This document shows positions 23,040 to 33,308 of a DNA stretch of 64,000 nt, one piece after another (position 1 is the stretch's first letter; every line of letters begins with the position of its first letter). Source of the stretch: Akebia trifoliata (taxonomy: Eukaryota > Streptophyta > Magnoliopsida > Ranunculales > Lardizabalaceae); the NCBI GenBank assembly GCA_017979445.1, contig CM030715.1, positions 11,772,187 through 11,836,186 of the forward strand, given 5' to 3'. Made by a program: the position numbers and the translations under genes. Below the pieces are notes generated by a model. That model was not told the DNA's origin, did no database searches, and saw nothing but the letters and a program-made list of their open reading frames with translations.

Positions 23040-23436
23040 AGCCCAGAGGTGATTTGTCATCATCTGAACGTCGAGTCAAACTTCAGACCGATTAAGTAGA
23101 AACCAAGGAGATTAGCGTGCGGTTGAGAGAGGTGGTGAATAGGCTAATCAAGGTTGGGTTTATAAGAGAGATGCAGTTCCTAGAATGGATAGCAAATATT
23201 GTGGTAGTGCCTAAGAAGAATGGGAAGGTTAGAGTCTGCATAGACTTTACAAATTTAAACAGGACCTGTCCCAAGGACTGTTTTCTGATGCCAAGGATAG
23301 ACCAGCTCATAGATGCGACTTTTGGCCACAAGAGATTGTCCTACATGGATGGTTACTCAGGCTACAACTACATACAACTTAGCTCAGAAGATTAGGAGAA
23401 AATAACATTCATGGGGCTTTATATAGAAAGTCTGTA
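23040..23436 (+). pseudogene. Element C reverse transcriptase fragment (palm lost)
   Basis: The frame 23117-23395 shows FIREMQFLEWIANIVVVPKKN, KVRVCIDFTNLN, CPKDCFLMPRIDQLIDAT and LSYMDGYSGYNYIQL, the fingers and first palm part of RT. A TAG replaces Gln after SSED. About 40 bp later the sequence already belongs to the segment just before the integrase (EEMKEVLREIHEG). The catalytic Y-x-D-D motif, the connection and both RNase H domains are therefore missing, an internal deletion of roughly 2 kb compared with element E or A. Confidence 0.85.
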
Positions 23437-24543
23437 GGAGGGTCACTCCAACGCTGCCTGGCTCCTGAGGAGATGAAGGAAGTTTTGAGAGAAATCCACG
23501 AGGGCGACTATAGGAACCATTCCGGAGGGAGAACTTTAGCACATAAGGTACTCTATCAAGGTTACTTCTGGTCGTATTTGCAGAAAGATGCAGCATTATA
23601 TGTCAGGCACTGTGACAGTTACCAAAGGCATGAGAAGATAATCCGACAACTATCAACACAACTTCATTTCCTCATCTGCCCGTGGCCATTCGTCCAATGG
23701 GAGATTGACTTAGTAGGCTCATTGCCTTGGGCACCAGGCAATTTAACCTTTTTGTTGATAGCGATAGATTATTTCACTGAGTGGGCAAAAACGCTCCCTT
23801 TGGCTAGAATCCGATAGCAAGAAGTTCAAAAGTTCTTCTAGGAGAATATTATTTGCAGATTCGACATGCCACGCACCATAGTTTTCCATAACAAAAAGTA
23901 ATTTACAGGAGAACAGATAAGAGAATTTTATAGTGAGTATGGGATAAAGCAACTGTTCTCTATACCCCAATACCCCCAGGGTAATGGGCAAGCCGAAGCT
24001 ACGAACAAGGTGCTGCTAGATATTTTGAAGAAGAGATTAAGGGAAGCCAAGGGCAGGTGGACGTCAGTCTTGCATGGAGTTTTGTGGGCTTACAGGAAAA
24101 TTGTTAGAACATCCATGGGAATGTCCCCATTTGCCATGGCATACGGAATGGAAGCTGTGATCCTCACAGAGAATAACTTTCCCACTACGAGAACCAGGAT
24201 AGTGCAGTCTGAGAGAAATAGCCAGCAGTTGATCGCAAAACTGGACTTGTTAGAAGAAAAACGAGATGCAACATTAGTCAGACTAGAGCATTATCACAAG
24301 AAGCTGTAGAACTGCTTCAACAAAAAGGTTCGTCTTTGACAGTTTCAGGAAGGCGATTTAGTATTGCGGTGACTATTCCAGAATACGAAATAAGCTAACA
24401 ATGGCAAGCTAGAAGCAAATTGAGAAGGGCCCTATAGAGTAGCAAGCGTGGGCTATAAGGGAGTATATTACCTATTTACAATATCTGGTCAGGAGCTACA
24501 TAGACCATGGAATGCATGTAATTTAAAAAGATATTATCAATAA
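23437..24543 (+). pseudogene. Element C integrase (decayed)
   Basis: Frame 23473-23817 has the HHCC-like start (HEGDYRNHSGGRTLAHKVL, CDSYQRHEK) and the first catalytic Asp in QWEIDLVGSLP. After stops at 23816 and 23839 the expected second Asp site reads VFHNKKQF, so that residue is lost. The Glu site is intact in PQYPQGNGQAEATNK, and KKRLREAKGRW follows. Frame 24010-24309 continues to the C-terminal module, ending through stops in NLKRYYQ at 24541. The product would be an integrase. Three kinds of damage are present: stops, a lost catalytic Asp, and loss of the upstream pol part. Confidence 0.88.
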
Positions 24544-24589
24544 ATGTTTTACCATGTTCGTTTAAACATGTGCTTGTAGGGCTAAGCTG

Positions 24590-24945
24590 ACAAAGGAGAT
24601 CCAGTCGGGATCCAGACCTACATGGGTCTTCTCTGCCTTCATTGGCAAAGTAAGATTGCTAGTCAGGGCTTAACTCTGACATGAGTAACAATAGTCGTGT
24701 GGATCTAATCGGGATTCAAACCTATGTGGGTATTCTCTGCCCTCGTTGGCAGAACAAGATGGTTGGTCGATTTCAAAAATGTTTCAGTGGAATCCAGTCG
24801 GGATTCGAGCCTATGTGGGCCTTCTCTACCATCATTAGCAGAACAAGATTGCTAGTTGGAGCTCTGGTATGAGTAACAATAATCGTATGGATTCAGTCGG
24901 GGTCCAGACCTACGTGGGTCTACTATGCCCCCGTTGGTAAAGCAG
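24590..24945. repeat. Tandem array, about 90-105 bp unit, in element C 3' UTR
   Basis: Four diverged units are marked by CCAGTCGGGATCCAGACCTA-like starts at about 24601, 24705, 24793 and 24892. Each is followed by a TGGG(T/C)(C/A)TTCTCTGCC-like stretch and a TTGGCA core. The array lies just past the integrase stop. Confidence 0.78.
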
Positions 24946-25011
24946 AAACATGCAGGTTCTTATTCTACCACAAGTTCACTAGTCAAAAAGTTAGTCGAAC
25001 GATTATAGTAT

Positions 25012-25430
25012 GAGCAGAGTCAGAGCCTTCTTTAGGGACAGTGACTTAGATAGCCATTTACAGGGTTAGCTCAACACATATTGTTTATAGTTGAGAATAT
25101 AAGTAGAGTTAGAGTCTTCTTCAGGGACAATGACTCAGATAGTTGTTTGCAAGGTTAGCTCAGCACAGATTGTTTATAGTTGAGAATGTAAGTAGAATCA
25201 AAGCCTTCATCAAGGACAGTGACTCAGATAGTCGTTTGCTGGGTTAGCTCAGCACAAATTGTTTCATAGTTATGAATGTGAGCAGATTTAGAGCCTTCTT
25301 CAAGGACAGTGACTCAGATAACCATTTAACTCAATACCAATTGTGAGTAGAGTCAGAGCCTTCTTTAATAGTAGTGGCTCAAGAACCATTGGCAACATTA
25401 GACCGAAAAAGTTCCACCAAAAGTAAAATA
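25012..25430. repeat. Tandem array, 89 bp unit, in element C 3' UTR
   Basis: Units start near 25012, 25101, 25190 and 25280, with a shortened one at 25344. They share GAGTCAGAGCCTTCTT, GACAGTGACTCAGATAG and GGTTAGCTCA. Related shorter motifs (AGCAGTTTG, TATGCTTGAG) continue irregularly to about 25640. No coding potential is seen. Confidence 0.82.
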
Positions 25431-25966
25431 GAAGGAAAGTGTGTTTTAGCAGTTTGTAGTATGCAAGTATGTTTGAAACAGTTTGTAATTTAAACTATGC
25501 TTGAGTAGTTTGCAATACTGAGCAAAGTATGCTTGAGCAATTTGCAGTAAGAAGTCAGAGCAGGCTTGAGCAGTTTATAGCATGCTCAGACTAGGTATTG
25601 AGCAAAGTATGCTTGAGTAGCTTGTAGCAGAGTGAGGTGAGCAATGTATGATCATTATGTGTTTAAGCAATTTCACAGTTGAGTGGGCTAATTGTTAAGG
25701 CAAAACAGTAGTAAGTTCCTTAAAAGCTTAGTGTATGTAGGGGTTGTTTCAACCAGCATACATATAAATAGTATAGTCAGCAGAATAGAAGTGATGAGAC
25801 AAAGAAGAAATTGCAAAGGTAACAGCAAGTGTAAATGATTTTTTTCATTAATAGTCAAAGAGAAAGTACAAAAAGGAATCTCGAAGGACGAAATAAGTAC
25901 AGAGAGTACAAGTACAGTAGTAAAAAAAGGTTATCATTCAAAGGAGGGTGATTGATTATGAGAGGG

Positions 25967-26658
25967 CTAAGTAGGGGAAGCAGGAGGATCGTCCTCGAAA
26001 GTAGGGGCAGCAGCAGGATTTGTTTCAGCAGTGGTGCTAGAGGGAATAGTGGTTCCATCTTGGTCCACGTCAATAACAGGAATGGATGGTTGGACTGGGG
26101 GTAGATCAGTAGGTTGAAGTGAGAAACCCGCCACTTGAGCAAGGTTCAATTTTAAGGTAACACCAGCCTCCATAAGATTGTCAGGAGCTTGATTAAGGAT
26201 GGTAATGGAATTCCCTTCCGCATCCAGTTGGAAGGGGTAGTGCACCCATAGTGCCCAATCCAAGGAGTATCCTGGATAGGAGTTACCTCGGGTGAGTCAA
26301 CCAGGTCCTCTACAATGTCTTTATCCTCCTTTTCATCCTTATACTGAAGTCAAGTAGTCTCGAAGCCCTCATGGTAAGCTTTTGCAGTAGATACATTTAC
26401 CAGCCGATAGTATTGGGCTTGTAGTTGACCTAATAGTTTCCTAGTCTCGACCTCATCCTCTTTAGCTTGAGCAACCCTGGCTGAATCAACACTTGTTCTC
26501 AAGGAGTTCAGCTCAAGTTCTTGTTGCTGAACCTTATCTCGGAGCTCTGCTAGCTCCGTATCTCTCTGTTACACTCTCTCCTTGTAGCTGGCCAGCTCAA
26601 GTTACATAACATCCTGGAGATCTGTCAGCCTCTTATTGGATGTCTCCGAATCTATGTT
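25967..26658 (-). pseudogene. 3' part of the antisense gene of element C
   Basis: This is the downstream part of a minus-strand gene inside the plus-strand element C; the upstream part is 51571-53365. The frame reads ETSNKRLTDLQDVM, ELASYKERV, RDTELAELRDKVQQQELEL and VEDLVDSPEVTPI. It ends with a Pro/Ala-rich tail to a stop at 25967 (frame 26263-25967 ends ...AAPTFEDDPPASPT). The first half is strongly heptad-like and predicts a coiled coil. TAG or TAA codons stand where Gln is expected. A frame continuation across the CACTA insertion site (FSKA-N-IDSE) proves it is one gene. Confidence 0.7.
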
Positions 26659-28430
26659 TACTACCTCAAAAAGACTTGAATTCATTATTTTTATAACATT
26701 AAATTCGGTAGCCCATGACCAACGTTTATTTTTGCCTGCTCAAAACCCGCATTTAAGCCCGATAAAAAATTTCGACAGCCTCAGCCCAATGAACCATCGA
26801 ATTTCTTTTTTAACTAAAAAAGCCTTAACGACTTAGACTTTCCTTTTCAGTCGTTATAGAAGAAAACCATTCAGATATTGGAGACATTGAAACTCACTGA
26901 ATATTTTAGAAGAACGGTGAGAAATTGATCAAACCGTAACGTCTTACAGACTTTCCCTCTTGATTTGATTCGATCAAATCAGAAATTCGAGAGCACTGAA
27001 CGATCTCTCACTCTCACTTACGTCCATCAATCTCCCATTTCGGATCCATCGAGAGACCGAAAGAGCTCTTGCTACTTCTTCAATGAATTTTTAATCTCTC
27101 TAAACTCAAATCAAAGAAGAAACTAGAACTCAAGTCAAAACACTCCAGATCTCATCAGTGCCACCGATCAAAACACTCCAGACCTCATCTGTAAGTCCAT
27201 CTCTCTCAAAAATCCTAAAAAACCCTAAAAACCACTCTAGATCTCTTTGCAATTATTTATTTGAAAAATATTAGAAGAAAATGGGATTAGTTTCTCATCC
27301 ATTTACCAATTTTTCAGTTCAAGATTTCTGTTCAATTGAAGCTTAAGCTTTCTGCAACTCAAGATTTTAGTTCAAGGTTTGCTTTGAAATCTTATTTATG
27401 ATTTGTTCATTATATGTTATAGGTTTGTTAGACCCTTATTTCATCTTTCTTTCTCTGTAGCATTATATGATTCGTGTTCGGATTAATGTTTTGTACCTTT
27501 GCAGATGTGCTGAAAATAATACATGTTTTTTATTTTTTATTTTTATTATTTTTGTGTGTATTTTGGAATGATTCTTCCCTTTTTTTGTTTTTGGGTTCAT
27601 TTTGGATTGTTATATATTATAATTTGGTTCTTTGAGCTTTCAATTTTATGACTTCAGATTGAAAAAGAAAAACAGAGAAGAATGTGTTATGAAAAATAAT
27701 TGATAGTAGAGCTCATCTGAAAGAAGTTAGAGAAAGCTATCTCATTGATTTTTTTTTTATAATAATCTAAATCCCATGGCTTGACATGTTATGTTTCTTT
27801 CTTAAATATGTTTATTTTAATAACTATTTTATGGGAAATTTTGATGATGAAAATCATCATATGTCTTTGTTGATTTGAAATGTATTCCATAAGAGCATAA
27901 AAACCATTTTAGATATATAAGTGAAGAATGTAGGTCGCGTTCATTATTAATCATAGAGATTAATCATCTTACAACCTACAATATATAATAAACAATTTAT
28001 TTTAATGCAAGGAAAGAAAGAGAAAAAAAAAATCAAGTCCTATGTTTTTTAAGAAAATCAGTTTTTTACCCACTTAATTTAGTATTATTTTAGAATTTCC
28101 AAAATAATGTTTCAAAATTTTAGACCCCAATTCACAGCTTATTTACCAAGAAATGGAGGGCCATAGATGTTGCTAGGCCGATGACATCGGATATGCTTGT
28201 CTATGGTTCAAATGCTTTCAAAATGTATGTGCTTTTCATAACTTAAATGTTACATGTTAGCTTGTTCAAATGATTAATCATTCTTGCTAAGATTCCTATG
28301 TTTTAACGGGTTGCGATGTTTGGCCAAAGCAGGACCTGAGGGCTTTTTCTAAGGATTTTGAGATTTTAAATTTCATGGATTGATTAGGATTACTGAGCTG
28401 GAAATCATACGTACTATTTTTACTCATTAG

Positions 28431-28520
28431 GGTTGGATTTGTTACTCAGTTGATTGACATAAATAATGCAGTGCAACTTTGAGGTTGTGAGTTCAAGACC
28501 AGCTAATAAAAAAATTACTA
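28431..28520 (+). other. Possible tRNA-derived (SINE-like) promoter module
   Basis: GTTACTCAGTTGATTG (28441-28456) resembles an RNA polymerase III box A, and TGTGAGTTCAAGACC (28486-28500) resembles a box B. Spacing is about 30 bp, as in tRNA genes, and an A-rich run follows. No target duplication or clear 5' start could be fixed, so this may be chance. Confidence 0.3.
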
Positions 28521-29798
28521 AAATACTCATTAAAATTTTGTGAAACTTGCATTGCACATACTTTTGCATACATGGATGAAGTGTTCTAAACTGCCTTCCC
28601 TATGAGTTTCTTATACATTTGTTTTGTTATTAATTTCTCCTAAGAGTTATAAACTTCAGTAGATTTGCAGCTCCATGTCTTGAATCATTGTAAGAGCTAT
28701 TCCTTAAAGCCTTCTAGCAAGAAACTATGTTTTTTCTTAGTTGCTTAAGTTTACATTGTTGGCATGTGAATTTTCATATTCTAAAATTTTAACCATGGAA
28801 TATATAGAAGTTCCATGATTTGAGTTCCAATATATTATTAACTGTTAAAGCTATAAATAAAAAAAAATTGTTGAGATGTTCTTCTCTGTTTACTTGTTTT
28901 GTGCATTTGTTGTGTATTTAGAGTATTTTTCTAGCTTGTGATTAGTTAATTAGGCAATACTATCACTTCATACAGACAATTGTTAAGAGTGATAGCCCTT
29001 AAATTGAAGAAACTAGGCACTACATATGACTTTGTTTTCTTTTACCTTCAAGAGTTTGGAGTATACTTTTCATTGTTACTGTTATATCACAGAGAATTGG
29101 GTAGAGTAGTTCAAGAAATATGAATTCTCTGAAATCCAATGTCAAGAGAAATCGACCAATCTGCTTTAGCCTTTATGGTAGGTGAGAAATGGTGAGAGAA
29201 TGATGGATATATACTCAGCAATAGTTTGTTTAGATAACGTAGATAGTGGATGGTCTCAATTGATGGGTTTTTTGCATTTTTTGTGTGCATACTTATCAGT
29301 TGTATGCTTGATGGATTATCTGATTATTGTAAGTAAATTGGTTTTGCATTTTTTTGTGCTTCTAAATATTCCTTTACCTATTCCTGCAATTTTTTTTTCT
29401 TCTAATGCTAATTGTTCATTAAGGGACCCCTTTGCTGTTTGATGTATAGGTCCTATCCTTTTTTATTGTTTTTGTATTTCCTTTACAAACTTGGATCACT
29501 CTTAAGTAGTAAGGGTAGGTGATGCCTAATTTGCTGGCATACGAAGGCTAATGCTTGCTTCTTATGGTTGCATCAAACATATTTCCCAATTGAATAATGA
29601 TTTTCTAATGCCCCACTCTGACATACACCCCCATCACAGAACCATAAATCATTTGCCCCAGGTGAATAGGGGTGAATCTCAAGTGGATTCTGCTTATGAA
29701 AATTGTGATGATGGTTATGTTTCTATTATATACGCTTGTGTTTTGAGATGACCTGCCCTTCTTGTTTGGTAAATACATGCTTTGATATATATATATAT

Positions 29799-30185
29799 GT
29801 GGAGACGGTTCAGCAGCCCTAAAGTTTGCCAAGTTTGGTGCCAAACATTTTTCAAAATATGGGTTAGAAGCTTTAGAATGAGCTGATTTTTTGTGAGGAT
29901 GATCTCTATGATGAGAAGAACATCCTCACCAAAAATCAGCCTATTCCAAAACTTTTAACCCCATCAAAAGTGATTTACAAAAATTGGACGGTCCACGATT
30001 CTTCAACTTGTAAACTAGGGTAGAAGTTTCAAAATGAGCTGATTTTTGTGAGGATGATCTTTCACCATAGAGATCATCCTCATAAAAAATCAGCCTATTC
30101 CAAAACTTCTAACCCCATCAAAAGTGATTTACAAAAAATGTTTGGCACCAAACTTGGCAAACTTTAGGGCTGCCTAACCGCTCCC
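29799..30185. mobile_element. Foldback MITE with about 45 bp terminal inverted repeats
   Basis: The left end carries GACGGTTCAGCAGCCCTAAAG and runs on through TTTGCCAAGTTTGGTGCCAA. The right end is its inverse (TTGGCAAACTTTAGGGCTGC, then CTAACCGCTCCC). Inside are two direct copies of a hairpin built from GAGCTGATTTTT(T)GTGAGGATGATC and its complement, separated by ACGGTCCACGATTC. (TA)n sequence flanks both ends and may include the target duplication. The superfamily is not clear from the ends. It has no coding potential. Confidence 0.8.
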
Positions 30186-30190
30186 TATAT

Positions 30191-30295
30191 ATATATATAT
30201 ATATATTGAAATGGGATCTTAATTCTTAAGTAAGTAGCTGGTTATATATATATATTGAAATGGGATCTTAATTCTTAAGTAAGTGGCTGGTTGGG
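30191..30295. repeat. Tandem duplication next to the MITE
   Basis: TATATATTGAAATGGGATCT...CTTAAGTAAGT(A/G)GCTGGTT occurs twice in succession (about 30203-30243 and 30250-30292). (TA)n lies before each copy. It adjoins the right end of the MITE. Confidence 0.75.
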
Positions 30296-31198
30296 ATAGG
30301 GGAAGAGAATTATAGTAAATCAGATTGGTGCTACATCTGATAAGAACTTTATTAGTCTCAAACCTGATTGGGTCATCTATCTCAAATGAGCAATCAGTTT
30401 TGGATCTGTTAATGTTTTGGATCCCATTTCTCCCAAACCCACTTCCCCCAACTATTGAACACAATTAGTTTCTGCATCTTATCTAATGCATGATTTTGTT
30501 AAAATTATATTTTGCACTTAAAGGTCTCCAATTGTATGTTTGATTGAAGTTTGATCCTCCGATTGCATAATCTATGGTTCCTGAACTTGTCACATCAGGG
30601 TAGTTGGCTGAGTTTGCCACGTGGGGTAGTCAAATTAGCCACATCTGCCAAGTAGTGACCGAGTGAAGACTTTCTAGTTTGAATATCAGCACTCTAGTAC
30701 ATTAGGGTGTTTTTTTTGTTCTATCTTTGATCCTTCTCTTTTCTATTTCATTGTTGTGAGATTTTTCTTTGTTACAACAGTTAAATCTCTTTATCCATTT
30801 ATGAAACTTCATAAATGCCACATACCTGTGTTTGTTACAGCCAATCTTGCCACAAGGTACACTTTTTTGTGTCCAACTGATTGGTGTCTGTGCTTATTGT
30901 GGCTCAACTCCCAAGTGGTGAAAATAGATGGTATATAGATTTTATACTTTATTTTAGGTTGCAATGTGGCCATATGGTTTCCCTTGAACTAATTTGGTGT
31001 TTATGTAATATCTATTGGCCTATCTACAATTTTTTTTTTTCTTAAGTAGGATTTACATGTACATCTTTGTCCATCAATTTTCAATTCATATGAATAACCA
31101 ATGATATTGTTCCTCTTGTGGAATATTATGGCTTTACATGTTTTTGTTTCTATAGAGACGAAACATGTTATATGAAACTCCCTTCTTTTCTTATGCAG

Positions 31199-31360
31199 GG
31201 ACGATTTGAAATCCTGTCACTTTCTGATTCATTTATGGTCTCTGAGAGTGGGGGCCAACGCAGAAGATCAAGTGGACTGAGTGTATCCCTAGCTGGCCCA
31301 GATGGTCTTGTTCTAGGTGGTGGTGTGGTTGGACTTCTAACAGCAGCATCCCCAGTTCAG
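31199..31360 (+). pseudogene. Captured exon of an AHL (AT-hook, PPC domain) gene
   Basis: This 162 bp stretch has an acceptor before it (TTCTTATGCAG) and a donor after it (CAG/GTTTGT), and is open in phase 0. It encodes 54 residues, including GRFEILSLSDSF, SGGQRRRSSGLSVSLAGPDG and VLGGGVVGLLTAASPVQ. This is the middle of the PPC/DUF296 domain of AHL proteins, nuclear DNA-binding proteins of plants. The AT-hook, start and end of the protein are absent nearby. It lies inside the CACTA element, so it is read as a transduplicated genomic exon with its introns. It is still uninterrupted, which suggests a recent capture or residual constraint. Confidence 0.82.
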
Positions 31361-31642
31361 GTTTGTATAGTTTTCTGTTCTTTGAAGTATACATTTTCTT
31401 TTTGTTCAATAGAATAATAATGTTATTTTAGTTCCTAACATGGTTTGCAAGCAATGATGTTTGGCGTTTTATTTACTCAAATGCATCTATGGAATGTATT
31501 TGGCTTGCCTCAATGAGAACCATTTGGTCAAAATGCTTATGTTAGATTTTCATATAATATGGCTTTATGCTCTTGAGTTTGGTGATGTATTAAGTTAATA
31601 AGGGTGGTCATATTTTAATCTTAGTCCGCGTTTTTGCTATAG

Positions 31643-31681
31643 GTTGTGGAGGTTTCAACTTCCAAGACTGGCAAGCATGGT
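31643..31681 (+). pseudogene. Captured eIF5A exon fragment (hypusine loop)
   Basis: Directly after an acceptor (TTTTTGCTATAG) the sequence encodes VVEVSTSKTGKHG. This is the universally conserved eIF5A segment that carries the lysine modified to hypusine. After the thirteenth codon similarity stops and a TAG follows within about 20 bases. The fragment begins at what I remember as an exon boundary in plant eIF5A genes, so it was taken from genomic DNA with intron sequence. It lies 283 bp downstream of the AHL exon in the same orientation, within the CACTA. Confidence 0.75.
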
Positions 31682-31699
31682 TACAGCTCTTTCGAATTC

Positions 31700-33308
31700 T
31701 AGTGCTTAGAAAGTAATTTTGCAGTCAAAGTGTGAGCGATGGCTACGAGGCATCAGGAGGAGAAGATAGTGATCGGGGTCCCCTCCAGAAGTAGTCATTG
31801 GTCAACAAACTGGAGTAGCCTTTTCAGCCCCATGGTATCATCTTCACGGAGTCAAACAACATAAAACTTTGAGTTGGCCAACTAGAACCAATGAATTTTG
31901 GGTGTTTTTCAATCTCCAAAAGTTGAAGGTGAAGATTTAAAATTCTTTCATTTGTGGTACAAGGGGTTCCATTAGAGAGATTTTTTAATCATTAGTGCTT
32001 TTATAACAAGATTAACTTCTTTTCCAAATTGGTAATTTCCATAAATCTCAATTCTATTTTAGATTTTCCTAAGTTGAAACTGAATTACAATCTTGACAGT
32101 CTTGGGATTTTTCAAGGGATGGAGCAGATGCAAACTCTTTTCAATTCCAAGAGGTCAAGGATTGATGTATAAAGGTCAGTATATTTTGGTTTGTTTTGCT
32201 TTTTACTTTTTTTATTATTTGAAGTTCATGGTGAATGTGGAAAGCTTAAGAAGTCTTCATTTCGGGAATCCTTATATGTTGATAACGCTGTAGAAATGTT
32301 AAGAGATGGGATATGAATATTTTAGAAAGTAGGGTACTCAAAATTCATTATGCTACTACAGCATAATTAATATGTGATATGCTGGTTCTTGTTTTTTTTT
32401 TTCTTGTTAAAGAAAAAAATTCCATGAAGACATTTTACTCTCATCTTTAGCTATTCCAATGATTACGAATGCTTTATTTATTGTTTAACCCTTACTATTC
32501 TAAAGTCGCACACAACACACAACTTATTTTTTTTTCAACTACATTGTTGGCGTTTACTTTCAATCCTTAAAAGGCTAAATTTCTCCAGGCACTCAATACA
32601 CTCAACAATCATACAATGACTCGTTCACTTATTCTCTCTCTATTTTTATATTGACAGTTATAATATTAACCCCGAACTTTACATAAAAGATATTTTTCTG
32701 ACTTTTAATCTTCATTTCACTTGCCTATTTTTCATGAAAAGAGCGAGGAGTAATTGAAAGTACAACAAGCATAAGAGCTTCTCTGCTCTTTCTATTGATA
32801 CCATTCTAATTTATTGGTTGATAGTGACGATGACATCTCCAAGTTCCTATTTTGTGCTCATGGTACGACCATTTTAATCTTCATTTCACTTCCATCTGTT
32901 TTAAGAATCCTTCAATTTTTTGTTCTCATGATACAACCATTTTTGTTATAACAAATTTGTATATCATATGACAGCGTGCACATTTTCTTGATAAGGAAGC
33001 GAGTTAGTGCTTAAGAATTGGTAAATGAATTATTTTTATACTTTTCATTTTTGTAGGCAACATGTTTCATTTTCTAATTCCATGCGATTTGTTATATTAA
33101 ACTCAATTTGGTTACACAGGTGCATTTCATTTAGATTATGATGGTCTTGGATATATCAATGATTACGTGCAACTTGTAGTGGGTTTTTAGGCTGTAAAGG
33201 TTTATGTATCTAATCACATACCAGTGCTTGAGTTGGCATTGACTCATTTTGGGTGATACAAGATGGTTTACAGGTTTTATATTAGCCTCTATGTTGCAGT
33301 AAGGTATT
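31700..33308. other. CACTA body between captured exons and element B; no gene recognised
   Basis: The sequence is mostly AT-rich with short frames only (32093-32293 plus, 33131-33397 minus). 31735-31920 is of higher GC and might be another captured fragment, but I could not identify it. Bases 33304-33308 (GTATT) are the left target-site copy of element B. Confidence 0.4.

Larger units (their letters stand above)
26690..31198. other. CACTA left body: promoter-like and intron-like sequence
   Basis: From about 26880 to 27190 the sequence resembles a plant 5' UTR (CTCTCACTCTCACTTACG, ATCTCTCTAAACTC), ending in a donor-like CTCATCTGTAAGT at 27188-27196. T-rich intron-like DNA follows. It contains the SINE-like stretch (28431-28520), the MITE (29799-30185) and the 30191-30295 duplication. 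I could not identify a protein in the remaining frames (for example 29182-29442). Confidence 0.4.

Noticed and set aside
30540..30670. Higher-GC stretch with CCACGTGGGG as part of a captured gene
   Set aside because: No open frame or splice sites connect it with the AHL exon; it may be an unrelated repeat.
31118..31417. Open frame around the AHL exon as a functional gene
   Set aside because: Only the 162 bp exon matches the AHL family; both flanks are intronic, and start, AT-hook and the rest of the PPC domain are missing.
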